Assembly (NCBI GenBank): GCA_028688535.1
Contig: JAQTXY010000144.1
Location: forward strand, 1 to 5,747
Source: Methanothrix sp.
GTDB taxonomy: Archaea > Halobacteriota > Methanosarcinia > Methanotrichales > Methanotrichaceae
DNA length: 5,747 bases
Direction of reading: 5' to 3'
The position numbers and the translations under genes are program-made. Positions 1 to 5,747 of the stretch are shown here, piece by piece (positions within the stretch are counted from its first letter, which is position 1; the number at the start of each line of letters is the position of its first letter). The notes below the pieces were generated by a model that saw only the letters and a program-made list of their open reading frames with translations, did not search any database and was not told the DNA's origin.

Positions 1-138
1 CGGCGATTCTTGCATGGTTTGGATTGCAGGTTGCGACGCCTCATCGGCCCAATTCTTTATGCATTACTACTATTTAAAGGTTGCTCTTCAGCAGACCTCT
101 TGCGCGTCGATTATTGGACCAACTCAAAAGGAGTTCGT

Positions 139-156
139 GCTATTTATAGCTTTCGA
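139..156 (-). promoter_or_regulatory. Candidate archaeal promoter (BRE + TATA) pointing left
   Basis: The minus strand reads TCGAAAGCTATAAATAGC: a CGAAA stretch that fits an archaeal TFB-recognition element, followed by TATAAATA. A transcript would start near 118-120 and run out of the left edge, with a small hairpin (135-121) just upstream of that start. The TATA core also sits in a perfect 12-bp palindrome, GCTATTTATAGC (139-150). No coding start with a ribosome site is visible before the edge, so the target gene is unknown. Confidence 0.3.
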
Positions 157-233
157 GTCACTTGGACTTAACCATGAGGAGAAGTCGCGAAGGAGACACG
201 AAAACTTGAACTCTTTTCGGCAGCCATTGTGAT

Positions 234-250
234 CGAAACTCGTATTTAAG
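234..250 (+). promoter_or_regulatory. Weak candidate archaeal promoter pointing right
   Basis: CGAAACT (234-240) followed by CGTATTTAAG (241-250) resembles a BRE plus TATA element on the plus strand. It would start a transcript near 272. No plausible gene follows, only the doubtful transposase-like fragment about 260 bases on, and in an AT-rich spacer such matches occur by chance. Confidence 0.15.
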
Positions 251-529
251 GATTTTGGCACCTCCATGCTCCCCAGGTTTTAATCCGGAGGCTGAAAGCG
301 AATCCTACGAGCCCATCGCATCGGCCTCCTCTCCAAGGGGAGACCTGTATTTATAGGTAGCGCACCAAAAAGGCTACAAAGCATAGTAATAATATCCGCC
401 AGGAAGGCGCCAGCTTCTTCCGATATGCAATCGACAAACGGACCGACCGCAAAGGATTTCACTTTGGCCGCGTCGTCTCGCGCCCGGACAGGCTCTTCGG
501 GCAGAAGAAGAACCGCTGCATGCTACTGC

Positions 530-631
530 ATGAATCCACTAGAAAGAAGCTGGATTGAGGTGAGAAAAAAAAGGACAGATCCTCTTGGCGGCTGTCCCAC
601 GGAGAAAGTCATCCAAGCAATCGCGAAGTGA
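530..631 (+). pseudogene. Possible remnant of an IS256/Mutator-type transposase C-terminus
   Basis: A 33-codon plus-strand stretch reads MNPLERSWIEVRKKRTD, then PLGGCPTEKVIQAIAK, then TGA. The order and spacing of N-x-L-E-R, E-V-R-K-K-R-T, G-x-x-P-T-E and a trailing hydrophobic helix resemble the C-terminal part of IS256/Mutator-family transposases (pattern TNxxERLNxEIRRRT..G.FPxE). Residues upstream in the same frame (from 425) do not look like transposase, there is no DDE core, and I see no terminal inverted repeats, so at most a small fragment survives. It overlaps the tldD terminator, whose A8 run supplies the Lys-Lys-Arg codons, so a chance resemblance is quite possible. Confidence 0.3.
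565..598 (-). terminator. Hairpin plus U8 terminator ending the cdc48-lonB-tldD operon
   Basis: Read on the minus strand, GGACAG (597-592) pairs perfectly with CTGTCC (578-573) across a 13-nt loop, with a possible extra G-U pair at the base (598 with 572). The stem is followed at once by eight T residues (572-565). The stem begins about 34 nt after the tldD TAG. Archaeal termination depends mainly on the U-run, and hairpin plus U8 also fits the bacterial intrinsic pattern. The plus strand has no T-run after the hairpin, so the signal is directional and serves tldD only. Confidence 0.75.
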
Positions 632-1951
632 CTATCCCGCTCCGCCCACTGTCGCCTCGGCCACCAGGAGGTGCGGCGATCCGTCGCTCACGGGCACGAG
701 CTGCCCCGCTTTTCCGCAGCGCCCGCTGTTGAACTTGAGGTCATTGCCTACCGCGCGCACATGCAGCAGAGTCTCCAGAATCTTGCCTGATAGGGACACA
801 TCACGCAATAGCCTGGTCTTCTCGCCCTTTTCCACCAGGTAGCCTCTCTTGGCATTGAACTGGAATATGCCCTCGCCAGTGCTCACCTGGCCGCCACGGC
901 TTCCGGCCAGATAGACGCCGTCGCCAAGCTCGCTTAAGATCTCTTCCAGCTTCCAGTCGCCATTGGCGATGTAGGTATTGCTCATGCGCACCACCGGCCT
1001 GTCCAATCCCTCGGCGCGGGCATTGCGCGCCTCTCCGCCTAACCGCGCAGCGGTCTCGCGAGAATTGAGATAAGACTTGAGGATACCGTTTTCCACCAAT
1101 ACAGTCTCCGAAGCCAGGCTTCCCTCGTCGTCAAAGGGATAGTAGCCATTTTTCATCAAACTGGGATCGTCCTTGACCGTTACCAGTTCTGATCCAATCT
1201 TCTGACCCAGCTTTCCTTCCAGACAGGAATCGCCCTCCAGGATGATATCCCCCTCTGTGGCATGGCCTACCGCCTCATGAACGAAGACTCCAGCCAGCTC
1301 CTGATCGAGGAGAACGGGATAGGTTCCACCCTTGGGCGCTTTTGCATCCAGAAGGGCTACAGCCGTCTCTCCTACAACTCTAGCCAGAGCAACGGGGTCC
1401 TCCCGGTCAAATATCTCCAGGCCTCCCACGCCAGACCGGCCCTCTCCATCTGTCTGGTAGAGTCCGTTTCTGTGGGCCACAGCACTGATGATAAATCCCA
1501 TGCGCGTCGTCTTTGCCTCCAGATCCAGGCCCTCAGAGCTACTGTAATGCATGGTAAAATCCATCTCGGAGTAGACTGCCTGGGTGGAGGAGACGCCTTT
1601 CACCTTGGCTGCATCTTCAATCTCTCGCAGCAGCGCCACCTTCTCCTCCAGGGAAATGTCCTTGGGATCTTTTTTAACCGGAACCACGACGCTTCGGCCC
1701 GGGGGAGCCCGCGCCAGCGTCAGATCCTCGTGCCGGTCGATCTTCCTGGCGATGCGTTTGGCCAGAGCGACATCTTCCCCCAGATCAGTCACATTATCCG
1801 TGGTAACAAAACCCCAGGCCCCTCCAAAAAGAGCTCGCACAGCCGCGCCCTGGAAGGGGGCCTGGTTTATCTCTTCCAGCTTTCCGTTGTCCAGGACAAT
1901 CCTGGTTCTACTGCCGCGCAGGGTTCGGATGTCGTAGAACTCAGGCGCCAT
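632..1951 (-). CDS. tldD: TldD-type zinc metalloprotease (TldD/PmbA family)
   Basis: TldD is the catalytic subunit of the TldD/TldE (PmbA) protease, known in bacteria for maturing microcin B17 and degrading the CcdA antitoxin; it acts on unfolded or modified peptides threaded into a TldD-TldE dimer. The protein has 439 aa, shorter than E. coli TldD (~480) but normal for archaea. The zinc motif HEAVGH is at 225-230 (HExxxH), followed by ATEGD 231-235. Cys412 in GRCGKAGQLVP matches the conserved third zinc ligand near the C-terminus. Also conserved are the N-terminal DIRTLRGSRTRIVLDNG and the end TVGGAG, so both ends look complete. The ATG at 1951 is the only reasonable start: the next Met is residue 130, and the lonB TGA lies three codons upstream in the same frame. 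It ends in TAG just before a strong terminator. TldE, which lacks HExxxH, is not in the window; the intact zinc motif rules out this gene being TldE. Confidence 0.95.
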   Translation of the reverse strand: MAPEFYDIRTLRGSRTRIVLDNGKLEEINQAPFQGAAVRALFGGAWGFVTTDNVTDLGEDVALAKRIARKIDRHEDLTLARAPPGRSVVVPVKKDPKDISLEEKVALLREIEDAAKVKGVSSTQAVYSEMDFTMHYSSSEGLDLEAKTTRMGFIISAVAHRNGLYQTDGEGRSGVGGLEIFDREDPVALARVVGETAVALLDAKAPKGGTYPVLLDQELAGVFVHEAVGHATEGDIILEGDSCLEGKLGQKIGSELVTVKDDPSLMKNGYYPFDDEGSLASETVLVENGILKSYLNSRETAARLGGEARNARAEGLDRPVVRMSNTYIANGDWKLEEILSELGDGVYLAGSRGGQVSTGEGIFQFNAKRGYLVEKGEKTRLLRDVSLSGKILETLLHVRAVGNDLKFNSGRCGKAGQLVPVSDGSPHLLVAEATVGGAG

Positions 1952-1957
1952 TGGGTT

Positions 1958-3955
1958 TCAGATGCTCCTGCTGGGAATAGAGATAGTCTCCGGCAAGATG
2001 ATGCCGATTTTCTTCTCGGTGGCAAACTTCTTCAGCTTCTCTATGAGCCGATTCCTCTGTCCGCCCATTGCATACTCGAAGACCTCGCTCATATTGGAGA
2101 CGGGAATGATCTCGATCATGCCCTTGATGGCCTCGTCGATAAGCACATCACCCATGTTGGATTTGGGAATGAGCACCGTCTTGATGCCAGCTTTTGCAGC
2201 AGCCTCGATCTTCTGCGTCACGCCTCCCACAGGCATGACATCTCCCCGCACAGAGAGAGATCCGGTCATGGCCACCGATTGCTTGACGGGTACACCTTCC
2301 AGGGCAGATATGACTGCTGTGGCAATGGAGATAGATGCACTGTCGCCCTCCACGCCCTCATAGGTGCCGATGAACTGGATGTGCACATCCTTGCTGGTTA
2401 TATCCTCACCCAGGAACTTCTTGATGAGCACGGAGACGTTGGTTACAGCTTCTCTGGCAATCTCCTGCAGCTTGCCGGTAGCTATGATCTTGCCCTCTTC
2501 CTTGGACTGGGCTTGTGTGACCTCGGCCATGATGGGCAGCACTATTCCTGAGTCACCCATGACTGCCAAACCATTGACTCTTCCCACCTCGTCACCGGAA
2601 GAATGGAACATGCTGTAATCACGGCGCCGCTCCATGTAGCGATCTGCAAGTTGCTGCTCTACAGACCTTGCCATCTTCTTGGCCTCTTTGACATGGTCCA
2701 CTTCAGTCAGGTTCGAACCATTGGCGCGAGCTATGTCCCCGGATACCCTGATCAAACCGCCCAGGTCTCGCAGCATTAGTGTGAGATGTCCCTTCCTGCC
2801 AGACCTCCTCTTGGCTTCCCGCATGACCTCAGAGACTGCATCCCTGGTAAAATGCGGTATTTTGCCGTCTCTCACAATCTCCTGGGCCACGAATCGAATG
2901 AGCTTGTTTCTGTTCTCCAGAGTGTCGTCCATGCTGTCTCTCATGTAGACCTCATATCCGTAGCCTTTAATGCGGGAGCGCAGAGCGGGATGCATTCCCT
3001 GCACGGCATCCAAATTTCCCGCCAAAATCATGATGAAGTTGCAGGGCACAGGCTCAGTTCTGACCAACGCTCCGGAGCTTCTCTCGCTCTGACCGGTAAT
3101 GGGATACTCGCCTTCTTGCAAGGCAGTAAGCAGGCTTTGCTGCGACTCCGGGCGCAGAGTGTTTACCTCGTCTATGAAGAGAACTCCCTTGTTGGCCTTA
3201 TGAATGGCTCCGCATTCCACCCGCTCATGGGATGGCGTCTCCAGCCCTCCGGACTGGAATGGATCATGGCGCACATCTCCCAGGAGTGCTCCTGCGTGTG
3301 CTCCGGTGGCATCAACATAAGGTGCCTTCTTCTTGGCGTTGTTATCAACCAAGAGCTTGGGGACCATGGCGTCCTCTTTGGGCAGCATATAACGCAGTGA
3401 GAGGAATATCAGCGCTGCTGCTATGATTCCGAAGAGGAGCTGTCCGGTATAATAGGCATAAACTATCAGGGCCATTACGATGAGCATTAAGAACATATTG
3501 CGCGTCTGGACCTTCTTTCTGGCTTCCATCTTCTGAGCTTCAACTATCTGCTTGCCTCTGCCGGCAGGCACAATGCGAACGCGCGGTGTGTTGTTATCCT
3601 CTGGATTGGAATAGACCAGAACATCCTGTAGCTCTTCCACAGGGAGTAACTCGCTCATGGCCTTGCCGAGCATGGATTTGCCTGTTCCAGGCGATCCGAT
3701 GAGCATGACATGGCGTCTCTGGCGTGCCGCCTTCTTGATCACTTCCACGGCTTCATCCTGACCGATTACGTGATCTATGAGGCTCTCAGGCACGGTTATA
3801 CTGCTGGTATCATTGAAATCGATATCTCCAAGCAGCTCTTTCGACTCGTCTTCAGAAGTCAATTTTTCGGCCCTCATATCATCTCTTAATCCTTCTTGAC
3901 TATATATTTGATGCTTCGCTACCATACTATTTTTGCTCATTTCGTCTGTTCTCAC
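1958..3955 (-). CDS. lonB: Archaeal membrane-bound ATP-dependent protease LonB
   Basis: Archaeal LonB, a membrane-anchored hexameric AAA+ protease (family S16) that unfolds and degrades proteins at the cytoplasmic face. 665 aa from the GTG, about normal for LonB. Order: variable N-tail 1-50; AAA+ start with [14 protein letters not shown] ~61-74; Walker A GSPGTGKS 87-94; two hydrophobic helices ~154-169 and ~172-190 inserted in the AAA+ domain, the LonB hallmark; Walker [11 protein letters not shown] 258-267; sensor-1 Asn314; arginines in [10 protein letters not shown] 324-333; protease domain ~455-640 with EGDSAS giving catalytic Ser539 and VTQKIEAA giving Lys582. The Ser-Lys spacing of 43 is the Lon family's. 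Start is uncertain: GTG 3955 overlaps the cdc48 stop; ATG 3940 (residue 6) has GGTGAG ten bases upstream; ATG 3877 (residue 27) follows a TATA-like element. All three starts keep every domain. There is no bacterial-type LonA N-domain. tldD follows almost immediately. Confidence 0.96.
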   Translation of the reverse strand: MRTDEMSKNSMVAKHQIYSQEGLRDDMRAEKLTSEDESKELLGDIDFNDTSSITVPESLIDHVIGQDEAVEVIKKAARQRRHVMLIGSPGTGKSMLGKAMSELLPVEELQDVLVYSNPEDNNTPRVRIVPAGRGKQIVEAQKMEARKKVQTRNMFLMLIVMALIVYAYYTGQLLFGIIAAALIFLSLRYMLPKEDAMVPKLLVDNNAKKKAPYVDATGAHAGALLGDVRHDPFQSGGLETPSHERVECGAIHKANKGVLFIDEVNTLRPESQQSLLTALQEGEYPITGQSERSSGALVRTEPVPCNFIMILAGNLDAVQGMHPALRSRIKGYGYEVYMRDSMDDTLENRNKLIRFVAQEIVRDGKIPHFTRDAVSEVMREAKRRSGRKGHLTLMLRDLGGLIRVSGDIARANGSNLTEVDHVKEAKKMARSVEQQLADRYMERRRDYSMFHSSGDEVGRVNGLAVMGDSGIVLPIMAEVTQAQSKEEGKIIATGKLQEIAREAVTNVSVLIKKFLGEDITSKDVHIQFIGTYEGVEGDSASISIATAVISALEGVPVKQSVAMTGSLSVRGDVMPVGGVTQKIEAAAKAGIKTVLIPKSNMGDVLIDEAIKGMIEIIPVSNMSEVFEYAMGGQRNRLIEKLKKFATEKKIGIILPETISIPSRSI
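1965..1969 (-). promoter_or_regulatory. Shine-Dalgarno AGGAG for tldD inside the lonB 3' end
   Basis: AGGAG on the minus strand lies within the last codons of lonB, with 13 bases between it and the tldD ATG. That is somewhat longer than usual, so tldD probably depends at least partly on ribosomes finishing lonB and restarting nearby. No closer site exists in the short gap. Confidence 0.45.
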
Positions 3956-3956
3956 C
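3951..3956 (-). promoter_or_regulatory. Shine-Dalgarno GGTGAG for lonB, bears on start choice
   Basis: On the minus strand, GGTGAG lies at the end of cdc48 and includes both its TGA stop and the GTG proposed as lonB start. It is ten bases from the ATG at 3940 and could serve that ATG by ordinary Shine-Dalgarno pairing. No good site sits at a normal distance upstream of the GTG itself. This favours lonB beginning [10 protein letters not shown], or termination-coupled starting at the GTG. The choice is inferred and changes only five residues. Confidence 0.45.
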
Positions 3957-5747
3957 CTTGGAAATCTCGAATCATTTTAAGGTATTCTTCCCGCATGCCT
4001 TTAGACAGATGAGGCTTGATGAGCTCATGCGCTCTTTGGAAATGCTCTCGTGTTACCAGAATTCTATCAATGATCAATTCTTCTCTATTCATACCTGGTG
4101 TTATATGCTCTTTTAAAGCAAGCATCCCTGCTTCCCGGCAGAACATCTCTAAATCTGCACCGGAAAAGTCTTCAGTCATATCGGCCAGCCATTGGGCCTC
4201 TACGCCGGATGCGGCCATGCGGGAGAGATTGATCTCAAGTATTCTCTTCCTTGCAAGATTATCCGGCATGGGAATATAAATTAAACGATCGAATCTGCCG
4301 GGACGCAGCATTGAACTATCCAAAAGATCAGGCCTGTTAGTTGCTGCCACAATTACCACATCTTTTAGTAGCACCAGTCCATCCAGCTCAGTTAGGAATT
4401 GGCTTACAACTCGCTCTGTAACATTTGATTCCGCTCCGCCGCTTCGGCTGGGAACAATGGAGTCAATCTCATCGAAGAATACTAATGCAGGGGCCGCCTG
4501 ACGGGCTTTGCGAAATATCTCTCTTACGGCGCGCTCCGATTCGCCTACCCACTTGCTGAGCAGCTCCGGGCCTTTGACGCTGATGAAGTTTAAATTGCTT
4601 TCAGTAGCCAGAGCTCTTACCAGGAGAGTCTTACCTGTTCCAGGCAGTCCATAGAGAAGTATTCCGCGCGGAGGTCGAACGCCCACCGCAGCAAAAGCAT
4701 CCGGATACTGTAGCGGCCACTCCACTGCCTCAATAAGCGATTGCTTAACATCCTCCAGGCCGCCCACATCATCCCAGTGTATCTCCGCCACCTCAACGAA
4801 AACCTCTCTCATAGCGGAAGGCTCAATCTTCTGCAAAGCCGCTTTGAAATCCTCTTTGGTGACCCGAAGACTCTCCACGATCTCGGATGGTATATCCTCG
4901 CTCACGTCCAAGTCAGGAAACGCTCTCTCCAGCGTTCGCATGGCTGCTTCTTTGCAGAGAGCATAAAGGTCAGCTCCTACAAAGCCGTGCGTGGCGTCCG
5001 CGATCTCTTTTAGGTCCAGGGAGAGATCGAGAGGCATACCCCGGGTATGAACATAAAGCACCTCCAGCCGGCCGGTTTTGCTGGGAATGCCGATCTCAAT
5101 CTCCCGATCGAAGCGTCCACCGCGACGGATGGCAGGATCAAGGGCATTAGGCCTATTGGTGGCGGCAATTACTATTACCTCTCCCCGCGAGGAAAGGCCG
5201 TCCAAGAGAGCCAGCAGTTGTGCTACCACACGCCTTTCCAGGTCGCCTGATACCTCCTCGCGTTTGGGTGCAATGGAATCGATCTCGTCGATGAAAATGA
5301 TGGAGGGAGCGGTTTTTGATGCCTCCTCGAAGATCTGGCGTAGCCTCTGTTCACTTTCTCCATAAAACTTGGATACAATCTCAGGACCGGAGATGGATAT
5401 GAAGTTAGCATCTGTCTCGCTTGCTACTGCTCTCGCGATGAGCGTCTTTCCCGTGCCGGGCGGTCCATGGAGCAGCACCCCGCGTGGTGGATTGATGCCC
5501 AGGCGAGAGAAGAGCTCCGGATGGCGAAGCGGTATTTCAATCATCTCCCTGATCTCTCTTATCTCGCGGGAAAGGCCGCCAATATCCTCATAGGAGATAT
5601 CCCGCACTTGCAGTGCCAGCTCCTCCAAAGTCTCTCTGGTTATACTGATGATTGTATCTGTTGTCACAAGCACCGCGCCAGCAGGCAGGGTGCTGACCAC
5701 GGCCAGGTTGAGGCTGCTATTGATCATCTCCACGCGCAGCATCTCAC
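3952..5747 (-). CDS. cdc48: Cdc48/VAT-type AAA+ ATPase, N-terminus cut by window edge
   Basis: Cytosolic ATP-driven unfoldase/segregase of the Cdc48/p97/VAT family, which forms hexamers and threads substrates through a central pore, often for a protease. The frame stays open to the right edge; the first in-frame ATG (5742) is probably internal, because the residues after it match the end of the Cdc48 N-domain ([17 protein letters not shown]). About 130-140 N-terminal residues appear to be missing compared with the usual ~740. Numbering from that ATG: D1 ring ~49-310 with Walker A GPPGTGKT 93-100, Walker B IIFIDEID 148-155, sensor-1 Asn196, arginines in RRGGRFDRE 206-214, and aromatic pore loop KFYG 125-128. 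D2 ring ~320-580 with Walker A GLPGTGKT 365-372, Walker B DEID 424-427, sensor-1 Asn469, LRPGRFDR 479-486, and pore loop KWVG 397-400. Both rings look catalytically intact. It is the first visible gene of the operon; its TGA overlaps the lonB GTG. Family assignment is secure; no specific substrate can be inferred. Confidence 0.95.
   Translation of the reverse strand, partial: EMLRVEMINSSLNLAVVSTLPAGAVLVTTDTIISITRETLEELALQVRDISYEDIGGLSREIREIREMIEIPLRHPELFSRLGINPPRGVLLHGPPGTGKTLIARAVASETDANFISISGPEIVSKFYGESEQRLRQIFEEASKTAPSIIFIDEIDSIAPKREEVSGDLERRVVAQLLALLDGLSSRGEVIVIAATNRPNALDPAIRRGGRFDREIEIGIPSKTGRLEVLYVHTRGMPLDLSLDLKEIADATHGFVGADLYALCKEAAMRTLERAFPDLDVSEDIPSEIVESLRVTKEDFKAALQKIEPSAMREVFVEVAEIHWDDVGGLEDVKQSLIEAVEWPLQYPDAFAAVGVRPPRGILLYGLPGTGKTLLVRALATESNLNFISVKGPELLSKWVGESERAVREIFRKARQAAPALVFFDEIDSIVPSRSGGAESNVTERVVSQFLTELDGLVLLKDVVIVAATNRPDLLDSSMLRPGRFDRLIYIPMPDNLARKRILEINLSRMAASGVEAQWLADMTEDFSGADLEMFCREAGMLALKEHITPGMNREELIIDRILVTREHFQRAHELIKPHLSKGMREEYLKMIRDFQG

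Larger units (their letters stand above)
1..529. other. No supported gene; AT-rich spacer with TATA-like elements
   Basis: No open frame here resembles a known protein. The longest candidates are a 72-codon plus-strand frame at 14-232 and a 60-codon minus-strand frame at 280-462 with GTG start; neither has a convincing ribosome site or recognisable domain. I found no tRNA arms or CRISPR-like repeats. Small structures seen: AACTC-AAAAG-GAGTT (121-135), TCTCC-AAGG-GGAGA (330-343), and ACCTGT/ATAGGT (343-358, one G-T pair). The octamer TATTTATA occurs at 141-148 and again at 348-355. This could be an intergenic region between the tldD operon and a gene to the left, possibly with decayed mobile-element DNA. 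Confidence 0.5.

Noticed and set aside
100..165. tRNA-like pieces (a CCA near 118-121 and TTCGAGTC near 151-158)
   Set aside because: The TTCGAGTC lies after the CCA, and I could not find matching acceptor, D and anticodon stems in a proper order.
14..232. 72-codon plus-strand frame
   Set aside because: No ribosome site before the ATG, no recognisable domain, and an unconvincing composition; it overlaps the candidate leftward promoter.
280..462. 60-codon minus-strand frame with a hydrophobic stretch (LADIITMLCSLFGALPI)
   Set aside because: It could be a small membrane protein, but the start is a GTG with no ribosome site nearby, it lies downstream of the operon terminator, and no family is recognised. 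A second frame on the opposite strand (361-552) looks equally protein-like, which argues that neither is real.
632..634. TAG at the end of tldD as a possible pyrrolysine codon
   Set aside because: TldD already ends at its normal C-terminus (TVGGAG), and readthrough adds just 23 codons that run through the terminator before another TAG.
1262..2551. 429-codon open frame on the plus strand
   Set aside because: It lies antisense to both tldD and lonB, crosses their junction, and shows no recognisable domain. It is a shadow of two well-supported genes.
2786..3400. 204-codon open frame on the plus strand
   Set aside because: Wholly antisense to the LonB AAA+ domain, which has all its motifs; no domain or ribosome site supports it.
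5740..5742. ATG near the right edge as the true start of cdc48
   Set aside because: The residues following it match the end of the Cdc48 N-domain, and the frame stays open to the window edge, so the real start is almost certainly further right.

Overview
The window suggests a euryarchaeon, probably a methanogen. The main evidence is a membrane-anchored LonB-type protease (AAA+ module with two transmembrane helices inserted, plus a Ser-Lys protease domain), a form typical of archaea. It lies beside a two-ring Cdc48/VAT-type AAA+ ATPase and an archaeal-length TldD. AT-rich archaeal TATA-like elements and a mid-range GC content fit this. A Methanothrix/Methanosarcinales-like source is my guess from general similarity and was not tested.

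Layout: positions 632-5747 hold three tightly packed genes, all on the minus strand, so transcription runs from right to left. First is a Cdc48 ATPase whose N-terminal part lies beyond the right edge (3952-5747). Next is lonB (1958-3955), whose GTG start overlaps the cdc48 TGA stop. Last is tldD (632-1951), which begins two codons after the lonB stop and in the same frame. About 34 nt past the tldD stop is a hairpin followed directly by eight U residues on the minus-strand transcript (565-598), a convincing end for the operon. The promoter must lie to the right of the window.

Positions 1-631 hold no gene I can support. A plus-strand stretch at 530-631 resembles the C-terminal end of an IS256/Mutator-type transposase and may be a remnant, but it overlaps the terminator and could be chance. 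The rest contains a few TATA-like elements and small inverted repeats.

Together the genes look like a protein-turnover module. Cdc48 would extract and unfold substrates, LonB would unfold and degrade proteins at the membrane, and TldD is the metalloprotease half of the TldD/TldE system that trims peptides or unfolded polypeptides. The functions are known from the families; working together is inferred from the linkage. No TldE/PmbA partner gene is present in the window. I found no clearly new system, and the most distinctive features are the operon linkage and the unusual gene junctions.
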